A stretch of 64,000 nt of DNA from Pseudarthrobacter naphthalenicus. GTDB lineage: Bacteria > Actinomycetota > Actinomycetes > Actinomycetales > Micrococcaceae. The DNA lies in contig NZ_JARESG010000011.1 in NCBI RefSeq assembly GCF_029076445.1, positions 62,001 through 126,000 on the forward strand, written 5' to 3'. The notes under the pieces were generated by a model, which saw nothing but the letters and a program-made list of their open reading frames with translations, was not told the DNA's origin and ran no database searches. This document shows positions 17,776-25,977 of the stretch, in pieces; positions within the stretch are counted from its first letter, which is position 1, and the number at the start of each line of letters is the position of its first letter. Both the position numbers and the translations under genes were made by a program.

Positions 17776-17808
17776 TTTCTCATTGGCGGTGACGGTGGGA
17801 TTTGAACC
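17771..17808 (-). repeat. Right attachment-site copy within tRNA-Ser
   Basis: Partner of the repeat at 14874-14911 (36 of 38 bases identical). It covers the 3' part of the intact tRNA gene and marks the right boundary of the decayed element. Confidence 0.8.
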
Positions 17809-17873
17809 CACGTTGGCTTTGACACCAAACAACATTTCGAGTGTTGCACCTTCGGCCGCTCGGACACGTCACC
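17784..17873 (-). tRNA. tRNA-Ser (anticodon CGA)
   Basis: Full class II tRNA with encoded CCA (17784-17786). Acceptor GGTGACG pairs with CGTCACC, discriminator G. The anticodon loop is CTCGAAA within stem CAACA/TGTTG, giving anticodon CGA (reads UCG). A long variable arm and the T-arm GGGTTCAAATCCC are present. It is the integration target of the adjacent decayed element and remains intact. Confidence 0.95.
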
Positions 17874-18047
17874 AACCTGACTAGGGTACCGGAGCAAGGC
17901 TCACATCCCCAAAACGGCTGCCGGATGGCCTGCGGCCCGAGAGGCCCTCCTAGAGCGATCGAGGATGTGGTCCCGATAATCGAAGGGTTATGCACATAGG
18001 CGTTCTACCTGACGCTGAAGTCCCAATTCTCGCGGGATGATTTTCTT

Positions 18048-19598
18048 ATGGAACGTGGAGCTGCGGTGTTGGTTGCGGAGGCCTTGGCGGCGACTGCCAA
18101 TGCGCTCGTTGCAGCGTTGCGGGGGACAAAATCTGCCGCTGCTGAACCCTACGCTGAGGATTATGGCGCTGATCCCTTGCAGGTGCTGGCGGATGATTAC
18201 CTGGATGGGTTGGCGGTGACATCCCTGATTGATAGCCAAGTAGCTGCGGTACGGGTCCATCTGGCGGCCGGGTATTCCGGGGCTCTGGAAGCCCTCGGTC
18301 CGCCGGCTGCATCCCCGCAGGAACACACCGCGCGGGAGATGTCGCTGGTGGCGGAAGTGGCGGGCGTGCTAACGGTTCGCGAGTCTGCCGCCGCGGGTCT
18401 GCTGGTTGAGGCCCGGGCGCTGAGCACGTCCTTACCGTTGACGTTGTCCGCGCTGGAGGCCGGGTCGATTTCGTGGCAGCACGCCCGGATCGTGGTGGAT
18501 GAGGCCGGGGGGGCTGGGGCTGGCGGGAGCGGGGGCGTTGGAGGCGCATTTTCTGGGTCCGGAGGCTTCGAATCCGGGGCGGGGGTGTCCGGCGGGTGAG
18601 TTGGTTCCTGGCCGGTTCCGTGCCAGGGCCCGGGCGTGGCGGGAGCGGCATCACCCGGTCAGTCTCGAGACGCGGCATGCGAAGAGCGTGGCGGACCGGC
18701 AGCTGCTGTTTTCTCCGGACCGGGACGGCATGGCCTGGTGCTCGGCGTATTTGCCGGCGGATACGGCGTCGGGGATCTGGCAGCGGACCACCGCGGCCGC
18801 CCGGGCACTGCAGGGCCCCGGTGAGGACCGCACACTGACCCAGTTGCGGGCGGACATCGCCGCGGCCTGGCTCCTGGGCGGGGATGCCGCTGTCGGCGGC
18901 ACAGACGGGGACGGCACTGTCCATCACGCGGCCGCTGCGGACAACCCCGGTCCCGGCGTGCCCGGCAGCGGTGTGTCCAGTCGTGGCGTGGGCAAACATG
19001 GAGTGCCCAGCCGTAGTGTGTCCAGCGGTAATGTGCCCCCGCCGCGCGCGCAGGTGCTGATCACGGTCCCGGTGCTGGCCCTGCTCGGTGTCACGGAGGA
19101 ACCGGCGATGCTGGACGGGTACGGGCCGGTCCCGCCCTCCATGGCAGGAAACTTATTGCCGGCGGCGCCGAGTCGTTCCACCGGGTCCTGATCGACCCCC
19201 GCGATGGGGCGCCCCTGGAGATCGGCCGGACCAGTTACCGGGTCACCAAAGCCCAGCGTCGGTGGCTTCGGCTCCGCGACGGTCGATGCCCGTTTCCGGG
19301 CTGTCCAAACCAGTCCCTGGACAACGACGCCGATCACGTCCTGGCTTGGGCCAAGGGCGGCACCACCGGGATCAGCAATCTTGGCCAGCCCTGCCGCCGT
19401 CATCACCGCCTCCGGCACACCACCGCCTGGACCCCCACCAAACCCGGCAAGAATGAACCACCGGGCTGGACCTCACCGGCGGGACGCCACTACCGAAGCG
19501 AACACCCCGACTGGGAACCGCCAATTTGGCCCGGGACGGCTACTCCATATGCCGACGGGCAGCTGTCGCCCGTCGATCCGTTGGCACCTCGTGAATGA
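18048..19598 (+). pseudogene. DUF222-HNH endonuclease family protein, two frameshifts
   Basis: The 5' part (18048 to about 18507) encodes the DUF222 N-terminus in one frame. After a run of seven G at 18507-18513 the family sequence continues in a second frame (GLGLAGAGALEAHFLG through RERHHPVSLETRH and RDGMAWCSAYLPAD). At about 19145-19160 it moves to a third frame with the HNH nuclease domain (RDGRCPFPGC, DADHVLAWAKGG, NLGQPCRRHHRL), ending at 19598. One base removed from the G run would restore the first junction. All conserved blocks are present in order, about 515 codons in total, so decay is recent, or the shifts are sequencing errors. Confidence 0.82.
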
Positions 19599-19627
19599 GC
19601 GGTGCACCAAGGTGAATGAGCGGTGCA
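19591..19627. repeat. Two 16-bp direct repeats at the end of the HNH gene
   Basis: GTGAATGAGCGGTGCA occurs at 19591-19606 and 19612-19627 (period 21), spanning the HNH stop codon. Function unknown. Confidence 0.7.
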
Positions 19628-19746
19628 ACAAGCACGTGCTTGGCTCGCTGCAACGTTGTCCGGGCAACACGGTTCCACTGACTCACTGCTGTTGAATCGA
19701 CGCAACTTCCGCCAGCAGCCTCCGGCGGACTAGATTCATAAGCAAG

Positions 19747-20829
19747 ATGACTACTCCAGATGAACCAACCCCTCAGACAGATCAGGCAACGGCATATTGG
19801 ACCACCGGCCTGGAACACGGTGAACTCCGGGCAGAGGAACTGCCTGTCCCGGGACCGGGCGAAGCCCTGGTCCGCACGCTCTACTCCGGCATCAGCAAGG
19901 GCACGGAAATTGTGGTTCACACCTGCTCCGTCCCGCCGCGAGTGGCCGAGGCCATGCGAGCCCCACATCAGGAGGGCTCGTTCCCGTCTCCGGTGAAGTT
20001 CGGTTATCTGTCTGTCGGCATCGTCGAACAGGGACCGGAGGATTGGCTGGGCCAAAAGGTATTCTGCCTGAACCCCCACCAGGACCGCTACATCGTGGAA
20101 ACTTCGGCGCTGACCAGGATTCCCGACGCCGTGCCCCCACGCCGCGCCGTGCTCACCGGCACCGTGGAAACAGCCATCAACGCACTCTGGGAAGCCGGCC
20201 CCCGGCTCGGGGACAGGATTGCGGTTGTCGGTGCCGGGCTGGTGGGCGGAATGGTGGCCACCCTCTTGCGGACGTTCCCGTTAGCCCGTTTGCAGCTGGT
20301 GGATCTGGATCCTGAACGGAAACAGCTGGCGGACCAGCTGGGCGTGGAATTTGCCCACCCGGATGATGCCGCAGCGGACTGCGACATCGTCTTCCACTGC
20401 TCTGCGTCGCAGGAAGGATTGGCACGCAGCCTGCAACTGGCCGGCGACGAAGCCGACGTCATTGAGATGTCCTGGTATGCCAACCGCGAGGTCACGCTGC
20501 CCCTTGGCGAAGACTTCCATGCCCGCCGGCTGTCGATCAGGGCCAGCCAGGTGGGGGTTGTAGCCCGGGCGCGGAGGCACCGGAGAACCAACGCCGAGCG
20601 TCTGAGCCTGGCGGTTTCGCTCCTGAAAGACCCCGTTTTTGACGCCTTCCTTACCGGCGCGTCGCCGTTTGCAGACCTGCCGGACGTGGTGCAGAACCTG
20701 TCCGACGGCAGACTTGAAGCGCTGTGCCACGTGATCGAGTACCCCGATGATGACGGTGCCGTACCCGGTAATGACGGTGCAGCACCCGGTAACCACACTG
20801 CAATAACCAGCTCCCAAGACAGGACGTAG
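19747..20829 (+). CDS. MDR-family dehydrogenase (zinc-type alcohol dehydrogenase-like, BchC-like)
   Basis: 360-aa medium-chain dehydrogenase/reductase. The catalytic N-domain has the SGISKGTE motif typical of the BchC-like branch, and the usual zinc-ligand cysteines of classical ADHs are not evident. The Rossmann domain carries VVGAGLVGGMVATLL and an acidic residue after the second strand (LVDLDPER), favouring NAD(H). The C-terminus has a short repeated DDGAVPGNDGAAPGN tail. The gene begins a tight operon: the next gene (PTPS-like) starts 3 nt after its stop and the glycosyltransferase 2 nt after that. Substrate unknown; context suggests a pterin- or sugar-linked alcohol or ketone. Confidence 0.85.
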   Translation: MTTPDEPTPQTDQATAYWTTGLEHGELRAEELPVPGPGEALVRTLYSGISKGTEIVVHTCSVPPRVAEAMRAPHQEGSFPSPVKFGYLSVGIVEQGPEDWLGQKVFCLNPHQDRYIVETSALTRIPDAVPPRRAVLTGTVETAINALWEAGPRLGDRIAVVGAGLVGGMVATLLRTFPLARLQLVDLDPERKQLADQLGVEFAHPDDAAADCDIVFHCSASQEGLARSLQLAGDEADVIEMSWYANREVTLPLGEDFHARRLSIRASQVGVVARARRHRRTNAERLSLAVSLLKDPVFDAFLTGASPFADLPDVVQNLSDGRLEALCHVIEYPDDDGAVPGNDGAAPGNHTAITSSQDRT

Positions 20830-20832
20830 CCC

Positions 20833-21228
20833 GTGTTCAGCCTCACCATCCGCCGCCACTTCATGATCGCCCACAGCCTCCCGCGCGAGGTTTTCGGCCC
20901 GGCCCAGGCCCTGCACGGGGCCACTTTCGTCGCGGAGGTGACGTTCCGGCGTCGTGCTTTGAACGAGGACGCGATTGTGCTTGACATCGGAGCCGCCGGC
21001 GGCATCCTCGAAGAGGTCCTGGCAGGGCTCAACTACACCAATCTGGATGAGCACCCGGACTTTGCCGGCAAACTCAGCACCACCGAGGCGCTGGCCGAGT
21101 ACATCGCCCGGACTGTTGCCGGCAGGATCAAGGACGACGCTGACGGCCGCGAGCTTGCCGGAATCGACGTCACCCTGCGTGAAAATCCTGACGCGTGGGC
21201 GTCCTACGCCCTGGACCTGTCCGCCTGA
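20833..21228 (+). CDS. 6-pyruvoyl-tetrahydropterin synthase / QueD-fold protein, divergent active site
   Basis: 131 aa, the right size for the T-fold PTPS/QueD family. Conserved features: the first zinc His in HFMIAH (His14), the second in ALHGA (His28), the TTEALAEYIA helix and the substrate-anchoring Glu near the C-terminus (LRENPDAWASY). Key residues are changed: HGH is HGA (Ala30), the catalytic Cys four residues before HGH is Ala24, and the usual LDH dyad reads LNY. Zinc binding and the normal lyase reaction are therefore doubtful. GTG start with AGGA 8 nt upstream, inside the end of the dehydrogenase gene. Translationally coupled to both neighbours. Confidence 0.85.
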   Translation: MFSLTIRRHFMIAHSLPREVFGPAQALHGATFVAEVTFRRRALNEDAIVLDIGAAGGILEEVLAGLNYTNLDEHPDFAGKLSTTEALAEYIARTVAGRIKDDADGRELAGIDVTLRENPDAWASYALDLSA

Positions 21229-21230
21229 CC

Positions 21231-22298
21231 GTGGGTGTCAGACTCCTGGTCCCCGGCAACATCCGCCACAACTCAGGCGGGAATGTCTACAACGCGCGAC
21301 TCGCCGAAGGGCTTCAGAGCCTGGGCATCAGCGTTGAGGTTCTTGCTGTGGGCGGGGACTGGCCGGACGCCGGGATAACTGAACGACGGCGCCTGGGGAC
21401 CCTGCTGGAAGAAGGTGAACCGGCGCCGGGGCTCACGTCAGCGGCGGTCACCGTGGTTGACGGGCTCATCGCGTGCGGTGCCCCTGACGAACTGGAAGCA
21501 GCGGCGGCTGCCGGGCACGCTGCGTGGGTCCTGCTCCACATGCCCTTTCCGGGACATGCCGAGGGAGAACGGCGCGCAATGCAGGCCGCCGCCGGCGTGA
21601 TCTGCACCAGTGCGTCTGCTGCGGATCACGTCAGGAAACGGCACGGCATCACCGCAAACGTGGCACTCCCGGGCACCGATACCGCGCCGGTTGCTGCCGG
21701 TTCAGACCCGGTCCACATCATTTCGGTAGCCGCGCTGCTGCCTAACAAGTCCCAGTTACTGCTGGTGGAAGCTCTCGCTAAGCTGCATGATCTGGAATGG
21801 ACTGCCTCCCTGGTGGGCACGGACGACGCCGATTCCGCCTACGCCGCGGAGGTCCGGACAGCCATAAGCTCGCACGGATTGGATGGCCGGATTCGGCTGA
21901 CCGGCCAACTCGCCGGACAAGCCCTGGCGGCCGAATGGCATCGGAGCGACCTGAGCGTGCTCGTTTCCCGGGCTGAAGCGTTCGGTCTGGTGGTGTTGGA
22001 ATCCCTGGCCTGCGGAATCCCGGTGATTGTTCGGGCCGGCACCGGTGCTGTGGACGCGCTGGCGATAGGCGCCGGGACGGTCCTGCCGGGAGCCGCCGTT
22101 GACCTTCCCGGCGGGGAAAGCGGTGAGGCGGAGGCGCTCGCCGCGGCGCTCGGCAGATGGCTATCGGACCCAGTAGAGCGTTCAGAGTGGCGGGCTGCTG
22201 CACTTGCTGCTCGGGATCACCTGCCAGGCTGGGAATCCGCGGCCCGTAAAGTGGCGGGTATCCTCGGCGTTGGACCGCAGGTGCGCCATCAGGCCTGA
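21231..22298 (+). CDS. Glycosyltransferase family 4 (GT-B fold)
   Basis: 355-aa cytosolic GT-B enzyme. N-terminal acceptor domain with LLVPGNIRHNSGGNVYNARL (glycine-rich acceptor loop); C-terminal donor domain with ISVAALLPNKSQLLLVEAL and the GT4 EX7E-type signature in SRAEAFGLVVLESLACG. GTG at 21231 lies 2 nt after the PTPS-like stop with little SD, so translation should be coupled. With the dehydrogenase and PTPS-like genes it forms a three-gene unit. Cyanobacteria glycosylate pterins with GT-B enzymes, so a pterin-like acceptor is a testable idea, but acceptor and donor cannot be read from sequence. Confidence 0.87.
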   Translation: MGVRLLVPGNIRHNSGGNVYNARLAEGLQSLGISVEVLAVGGDWPDAGITERRRLGTLLEEGEPAPGLTSAAVTVVDGLIACGAPDELEAAAAAGHAAWVLLHMPFPGHAEGERRAMQAAAGVICTSASAADHVRKRHGITANVALPGTDTAPVAAGSDPVHIISVAALLPNKSQLLLVEALAKLHDLEWTASLVGTDDADSAYAAEVRTAISSHGLDGRIRLTGQLAGQALAAEWHRSDLSVLVSRAEAFGLVVLESLACGIPVIVRAGTGAVDALAIGAGTVLPGAAVDLPGGESGEAEALAAALGRWLSDPVERSEWRAAALAARDHLPGWESAARKVAGILGVGPQVRHQA

Positions 22299-22386
22299 CC
22301 GGGCGCGCCCGCATAACCACGCACACAGCCCTACCCCAGCGCATCGCGGCCGTCTGCGGGCTCAAAGGGGAAGGGCAACCCCGGGG

Positions 22387-22893
22387 CTAGAGCTTGCCGC
22401 GGTGGGCGGCGAAGAATTCCCGCAGCAGCGCCCCGCACTCGTCTTCCCTGACGCCGCCGTAGACCTCCACCCAATGATTGAGGCGGCGCTCGCGGAGGAC
22501 ATCGAAGACCGATCCGGCCGCGCCGGCCTTCTCATCCCAGGCACCGAAAACCACCCGGGGGATCCGGGCCAGTACTACCGCTCCCGCGCACATGGCACAC
22601 GGCTCCAGCGTGACCACCAGTGTGCAGTCCGCCAGCCGCCAGCCGTCCCCGGCTCCGCCCTCAAGCTTCGACAAAGCGCGCAGTTTCCCGGCCGCCTCAC
22701 GGATGGCCACCACCTCCGCGTGGGCGGTAGGGTCCCCGAGTTCCTCCCGCTGGTTCCGTCCGGAACCCAGCACGGCGCCGTCGGGTCCGAGGACAACAGC
22801 ACCGATGGGCACGTCCTCCGTGGCAAGGGCGCGCCGGGCCTCGTCAAGGGCAAGGCCCATCCATTCGCTGTGTTTCTTTTCGCCCGGCGCCAT
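22387..22893 (-). CDS. tadA: tRNA-specific adenosine deaminase
   Basis: 168-aa deaminase that converts A34 to inosine in tRNA-Arg(ACG); such a tRNA is encoded at 44158-44231. Catalytic motif HAE (His58, Glu60) and zinc ligands PCAMC (Cys99, Cys102) are all present, with the proton-shuttling Glu intact. Full length. No Shine-Dalgarno precedes the ATG at 22893, but TATCAT lies 6 nt upstream, so a leaderless mRNA is likely. Divergent from the PAP2 gene across a 61-bp gap. Confidence 0.95.
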   Translation of the reverse strand: MAPGEKKHSEWMGLALDEARRALATEDVPIGAVVLGPDGAVLGSGRNQREELGDPTAHAEVVAIREAAGKLRALSKLEGGAGDGWRLADCTLVVTLEPCAMCAGAVVLARIPRVVFGAWDEKAGAAGSVFDVLRERRLNHWVEVYGGVREDECGALLREFFAAHRGKL

Positions 22894-22899
22894 GGCTCA

Positions 22900-22905
22900 A
22901 TGATA
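22900..22905 (-). promoter_or_regulatory. -10 box of leaderless tadA
   Basis: TATCAT on the minus strand, 6 nt before the ATG, five of six matches to TATAAT; transcription would start at or next to the A of the start codon. Confidence 0.6.
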
Positions 22906-22954
22906 GTTTCGAGTGATATCCGTCCTTGCCACCCACTGACGCCAGGAGGAACTC

Positions 22955-23716
22955 GTGGATGTTGACACATTCAGGGCCCGCGCAGGCCAATGGTTCAAAC
23001 CGTACGCGGCGCTGTGGATCACCATGCTGGTGGGTGGTGTTCTGGTGGTCATCATGGCGCTGCTCGGTGCCGAGGTCTACGACAACGTGGTGGACGATGC
23101 CGGGCTGACGTCCCTGGACCGGCCTGCGCTCCAACTGGCCGAAAGCCTGCGGAACCCCGGCCTCGACGCAGCCGTGACGGCATTCACCAACATCGGCGGC
23201 GGCATCGGCATGCCCATCCTGGCCAGCATCCTGACAGCGTGGCTCACGTTCCTGAGCAGGACATGGCGCCCCATCATCCTGGTGGGCGGCGCCGCAGCCG
23301 TCTCCACGACGGCGACGACAGTGGGCAAGCGTCTGGTCGGGCGCACCCGCCCGGACCACGCTGATGCGGTCCCGCCGTATGAGACCTCGCCGTCGTTCCC
23401 CAGCGGCCACACCCTGAACACCACGGTGGTCATTGGTGTCCTGATCTACATCATGTGCCTCCAGTTTGAGATGACCTGGGCGCGAATCACCGCGATCGTC
23501 GCCGGGGTGGTCTTCATCATTGCCATGGGCCTCAGCCGGGTTTTCCTGGGGCACCACTGGATGACGGACGTCATGGCCGGCTGGTTCCTGGGCCTGGCGT
23601 GGGTGGGAATAGTGATCCTGGCCCACAGGCTTTTCCATGTATTGCGGAGACGCGAGCACGCAGGTCCGCCCCCGACGTTCGAACACCCTGCTATCCGGGA
23701 CGAGCAGCGGAGCTGA
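22955..23716 (+). CDS. PAP2-family phosphatase, integral membrane
   Basis: 253-aa polytopic protein with six predicted membrane helices and the three-part PAP2 phosphatase signature: KRLVGRTRPDH, PSFPSGHT and SRVFLGHHWMTD (nucleophile and acid/base histidines present). The family dephosphorylates lipid phosphates such as undecaprenyl pyrophosphate or phosphatidate at the membrane. GTG at 22955 has AGGAGGA with 5-nt spacing, one of the strongest ribosome sites in the window. It is divergent from tadA and 41 bp upstream of upp. Confidence 0.9.
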   Translation: MDVDTFRARAGQWFKPYAALWITMLVGGVLVVIMALLGAEVYDNVVDDAGLTSLDRPALQLAESLRNPGLDAAVTAFTNIGGGIGMPILASILTAWLTFLSRTWRPIILVGGAAAVSTTATTVGKRLVGRTRPDHADAVPPYETSPSFPSGHTLNTTVVIGVLIYIMCLQFEMTWARITAIVAGVVFIIAMGLSRVFLGHHWMTDVMAGWFLGLAWVGIVILAHRLFHVLRRREHAGPPPTFEHPAIRDEQRS

Positions 23717-23745
23717 CTCCCGGCGGGGCCGCCCGGGCCGGATGA

Positions 23746-23751
23746 TAGTTT
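23746..23751 (+). promoter_or_regulatory. -10 box of leaderless upp
   Basis: TAGTTT ending 6 nt before the ATG at 23758; there is no SD, so a leaderless start is favoured. The downstream end of the PAP2 gene supplies the -35 region. Confidence 0.5.
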
Positions 23752-23757
23752 TGACCC

Positions 23758-24393
23758 ATGCGCACTCTTGTTGTTGACCACCCGCTGGTCGCCCATAAGC
23801 TCACCGTCCTGAGGGACAAAAACACCCCGTCTCCGGTTTTCCGGATGCTGACGGAAGAGCTGGTGACACTGCTCGCGTATGAGGCCACGCGCGATGTGCG
23901 CACCCAGCCCGTGACCATCGAAACGCCGGTGAGCACCACCGTGGGCACCGCCTTCACCAAGCCCACCCCGCTGGTGGTCCCCATCCTCCGCGCCGGCCTG
24001 GGCATGCTTGAGGGCATGACCAAACTGGTCCCCACTGCTGAGGTGGGTTTCCTGGGCATGGCCCGCGACGAGGAAACGCTGGACATCATCACCTACGCCG
24101 AGCGTCTGCCGGAGGACCTTACGGACCGTCAGATCTTTGTCCTGGATCCCATGCTGGCTACCGGCGGGACCCTCCGCGAAGCCATCAAGTTCCTGTTCAA
24201 GCGCGGCGCCTCCGACGTCACCTGCATTTGCCTGCTGGCCGCGCCGGAAGGCCTGGCCAAGCTGGAAGAAGAACTGGCGGATGCCAACGTGACCATCGTC
24301 CTGGCCTCCATCGACGAAAAGCTCAACGACAAGTCCTACATCGTTCCCGGGCTCGGCGATGCTGGAGACCGCCTCTACGGCATTGCCGGCTAG
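23758..24393 (+). CDS. upp: Uracil phosphoribosyltransferase
   Basis: 211 aa, full length. Salvages uracil with PRPP to give UMP. The PRPP loop [11 protein letters not shown] and the uracil-binding C-terminal hood ([15 protein letters not shown]) are intact, as are [10 protein letters not shown] and the N-terminal [13 protein letters not shown]. Cytosolic. The start has no Shine-Dalgarno site and a -10-like TAGTTT 6 nt before the ATG. Next to tadA in several actinobacteria; both handle nucleobases but are transcribed divergently. Confidence 0.97.
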   Translation: MRTLVVDHPLVAHKLTVLRDKNTPSPVFRMLTEELVTLLAYEATRDVRTQPVTIETPVSTTVGTAFTKPTPLVVPILRAGLGMLEGMTKLVPTAEVGFLGMARDEETLDIITYAERLPEDLTDRQIFVLDPMLATGGTLREAIKFLFKRGASDVTCICLLAAPEGLAKLEEELADANVTIVLASIDEKLNDKSYIVPGLGDAGDRLYGIAG

Positions 24394-24443
24394 CTTCCGG
24401 CGCAAGAGGGCAAGAGGGCCTTCCGGTTTCAGGACCCCGCCGC

Positions 24444-24449
24444 TAGCCT
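24444..24449 (+). promoter_or_regulatory. -10 box of leaderless VOC gene
   Basis: TAGCCT followed by exactly 6 nt and the ATG at 24456; no SD is present. Confidence 0.45.
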
Positions 24450-24455
24450 GTGCGG

Positions 24456-24836
24456 ATGGACTGGAAACTTGAACTTGTCTTTGTCCCTGTGTCCGACGTG
24501 GACCGTGCGAAGGATTTCTACGTCAACAAAGTCGGCTTCAACGCTGACTACGACGAGCGGCCCAGTGAGGGCATCCGTTTTGTCCAGCTGACGCCGCCCG
24601 GATCCGCCTGTTCCATCTGCATTGGCGAGGGCCTCAACGACGCCCCGCCGGGGACGGCCCCGAGCCTGCAGATGGTGGTCAGCGATATCCAGGCTGCCCA
24701 CGCCCATCTCAAGAAGAACGGGGTGGATGTGAGTGACGTGGACGTGCAGGACTGGGGCCATTTTGTGTACTTCGCGGATCCCGACGGCAACAAGTGGGCC
24801 GTGCAGTACATCCCGGGCCGGGAGTCCCAGGGCTGA
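24456..24836 (+). CDS. VOC (glyoxalase/bleomycin-resistance) family protein
   Basis: 126-aa single-module VOC protein with a betaalphabetabetabeta pattern: LELVFVPVSDVDRAKDFYV start, and a metal-site strand ending in HFVYFADPDGNKWAV typical of the second half. Such proteins are dimeric metal-dependent lyases or dioxygenases, or binding proteins. Potential metal ligands include the Glu in KLELVF and the C-terminal DPDGN region. No specific substrate can be named. It converges with the transglycosylase gene, with a shared hairpin between them. Confidence 0.85.
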   Translation: MDWKLELVFVPVSDVDRAKDFYVNKVGFNADYDERPSEGIRFVQLTPPGSACSICIGEGLNDAPPGTAPSLQMVVSDIQAAHAHLKKNGVDVSDVDVQDWGHFVYFADPDGNKWAVQYIPGRESQG

Positions 24837-24876
24837 TTCAGCTGGATTCAGCCAGGGAAATATTCAGCCAAAGAAG

Positions 24877-24914
24877 GCAGCAGGCCCTGAACCGGGGGAT
24901 TCAGGGCCTGCTGC
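24877..24914. terminator. Bidirectional terminator between VOC and transglycosylase genes
   Basis: 15-bp perfect arms (24877-24891 and 24900-24914) around a 8-nt loop in the convergent gap, about 40 bp after the VOC stop and 26 bp after the transglycosylase stop. Confidence 0.75.
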
Positions 24915-24940
24915 GGCTGTGCGGATTCCGGGGAATCGGA

Positions 24941-25657
24941 TCAGTACCAGTTGTGTGACAAGTGGAAGTTCAATGCACCGCACGGCGACTGGTAGCGCTC
25001 CTGGATGTAGTTCAGGCCCCAGTTGATCTGTGTGCGGTAGTTGGTGAGGTAGTCCGCGCCGGCACTGGCCATCTTCTCTGCAGGCAGCGACTGGACGATG
25101 CCGTAGGCACCGCTGCTGGCGTTGGTGGCCGTGGTGGTCCAGTCGGATTCCTTGGTCCACAGCGTCTGGAGGCACTGCATTTGGTCAGCGGACCAGCCAT
25201 AGCTGCCCAGCTGGCCGGCGGCGTAGGCCTGGGCTCCTGCGGGGTCATTGACTGCCACCACGGGCGCAGGCTCAGGTGCGGGCGCCGGTTCAGGTGCCGG
25301 TGCGGGTGCCGGCACGGGCTCCGGCGCAGGAGCTGGAGCCGGTGCGGGTGCAGCTGCAGGCTCGGCGGCCTGCGGGGCTACGCTGATTTCAGCCGCGGCG
25401 GCCTCCGGCGCAGATTTGGCTTGTATTTCGGCCTTTTCCATCGTCAACCGGGATTCGATGTCGGCAGCGGACAGTTTCTGCGTGTCGCTGACGGCCGTAA
25501 GGCCGCCGGACTCGGATGCTTGGCCTGCTGCGCCCAACCCGATGAGGAGCGTGAGCGCCGTCCCTATAACGGCCACACGCTGTCCCAGCGTGGGAATCCG
25601 GTTGCGGAGCCTGTTTGACCCGTCCTGCGCGCGCGTTTGTACCTTGGATTCAGACAT
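24941..25657 (-). CDS. Secreted lytic transglycosylase-like protein with Pro-Ala linker
   Basis: 238 aa. Long basic N-terminus, one hydrophobic export segment (VAVIGTALTLLIGLGAAG), then a region of Pro-Ala-Glu repeats about 40 residues long that probably spans the wall, and a C-terminal catalytic domain of the Rpf/aggregation-promoting-factor type: LWTKESDWTTTATN with the catalytic Glu, GAYGIVQSLP, INWGLNYIQERY and a final HLSHNWY. Such enzymes cleave peptidoglycan. A c-di-AMP riboswitch lies in its leader, linking expression to osmotic and wall status. SD GAGAGG lies 9 nt before the ATG. Confidence 0.88.
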   Translation of the reverse strand: MSESKVQTRAQDGSNRLRNRIPTLGQRVAVIGTALTLLIGLGAAGQASESGGLTAVSDTQKLSAADIESRLTMEKAEIQAKSAPEAAAAEISVAPQAAEPAAAPAPAPAPAPEPVPAPAPAPEPAPAPEPAPVVAVNDPAGAQAYAAGQLGSYGWSADQMQCLQTLWTKESDWTTTATNASSGAYGIVQSLPAEKMASAGADYLTNYRTQINWGLNYIQERYQSPCGALNFHLSHNWY

Positions 25658-25667
25658 GATTGATCGC

Positions 25668-25823
25668 CTCTCACACCTGCGGAGTTAGCTGTCGGGTTCG
25701 GATGAGGGCATCCGGCCACACGGAATATCACGTGCTGGCTTCACCCCAAGGGCACTAAAAGCCCGGGACTCTGGGTCCCCCGCCTCTGCCTCGGTCGAAC
25801 GGAATCCGGGAAGCGGCAGAGCT
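25668..25823 (-). ncRNA. ydaO/yuaA-type c-di-AMP riboswitch
   Basis: Read on the minus strand, the leader of the transglycosylase gene contains the family's landmarks in order: a 5' stem near GCTCTGCCGC, CCCGGATTCCG, GCGGGGGACCCAGAG, a GGGGTGAAGCC block, and the 3' signature GAACCCGACAGCTAAC followed by CCGCAGG. These match the two pseudosymmetric binding halves. It ends about 10 nt before the start codon. The class controls Rpf/transglycosylase and K+ transport genes in actinobacteria, usually turning expression off when c-di-AMP is high. Confidence 0.87.
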
Positions 25824-25977
25824 TGGCGTCATCCGGATGTGCGGACCAAACGGGAACCGCACGTTATCAACGGTACCGGAGTAGGCCGCCGAAGTCACAT
25901 TTTGGTAACGAGGATCACGACGTCGGCGTGTTGGCTTGCGGTGCCCGGCGCCGGAGGGGTGCCGCAACGCTACGCGG

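Noticed and set aside
17527..17805. A 92-aa ORF before tRNA-Ser(CGA)
   Set aside because: It runs through the tRNA terminator and into the tRNA gene, has no SD, and resembles nothing I recognise.
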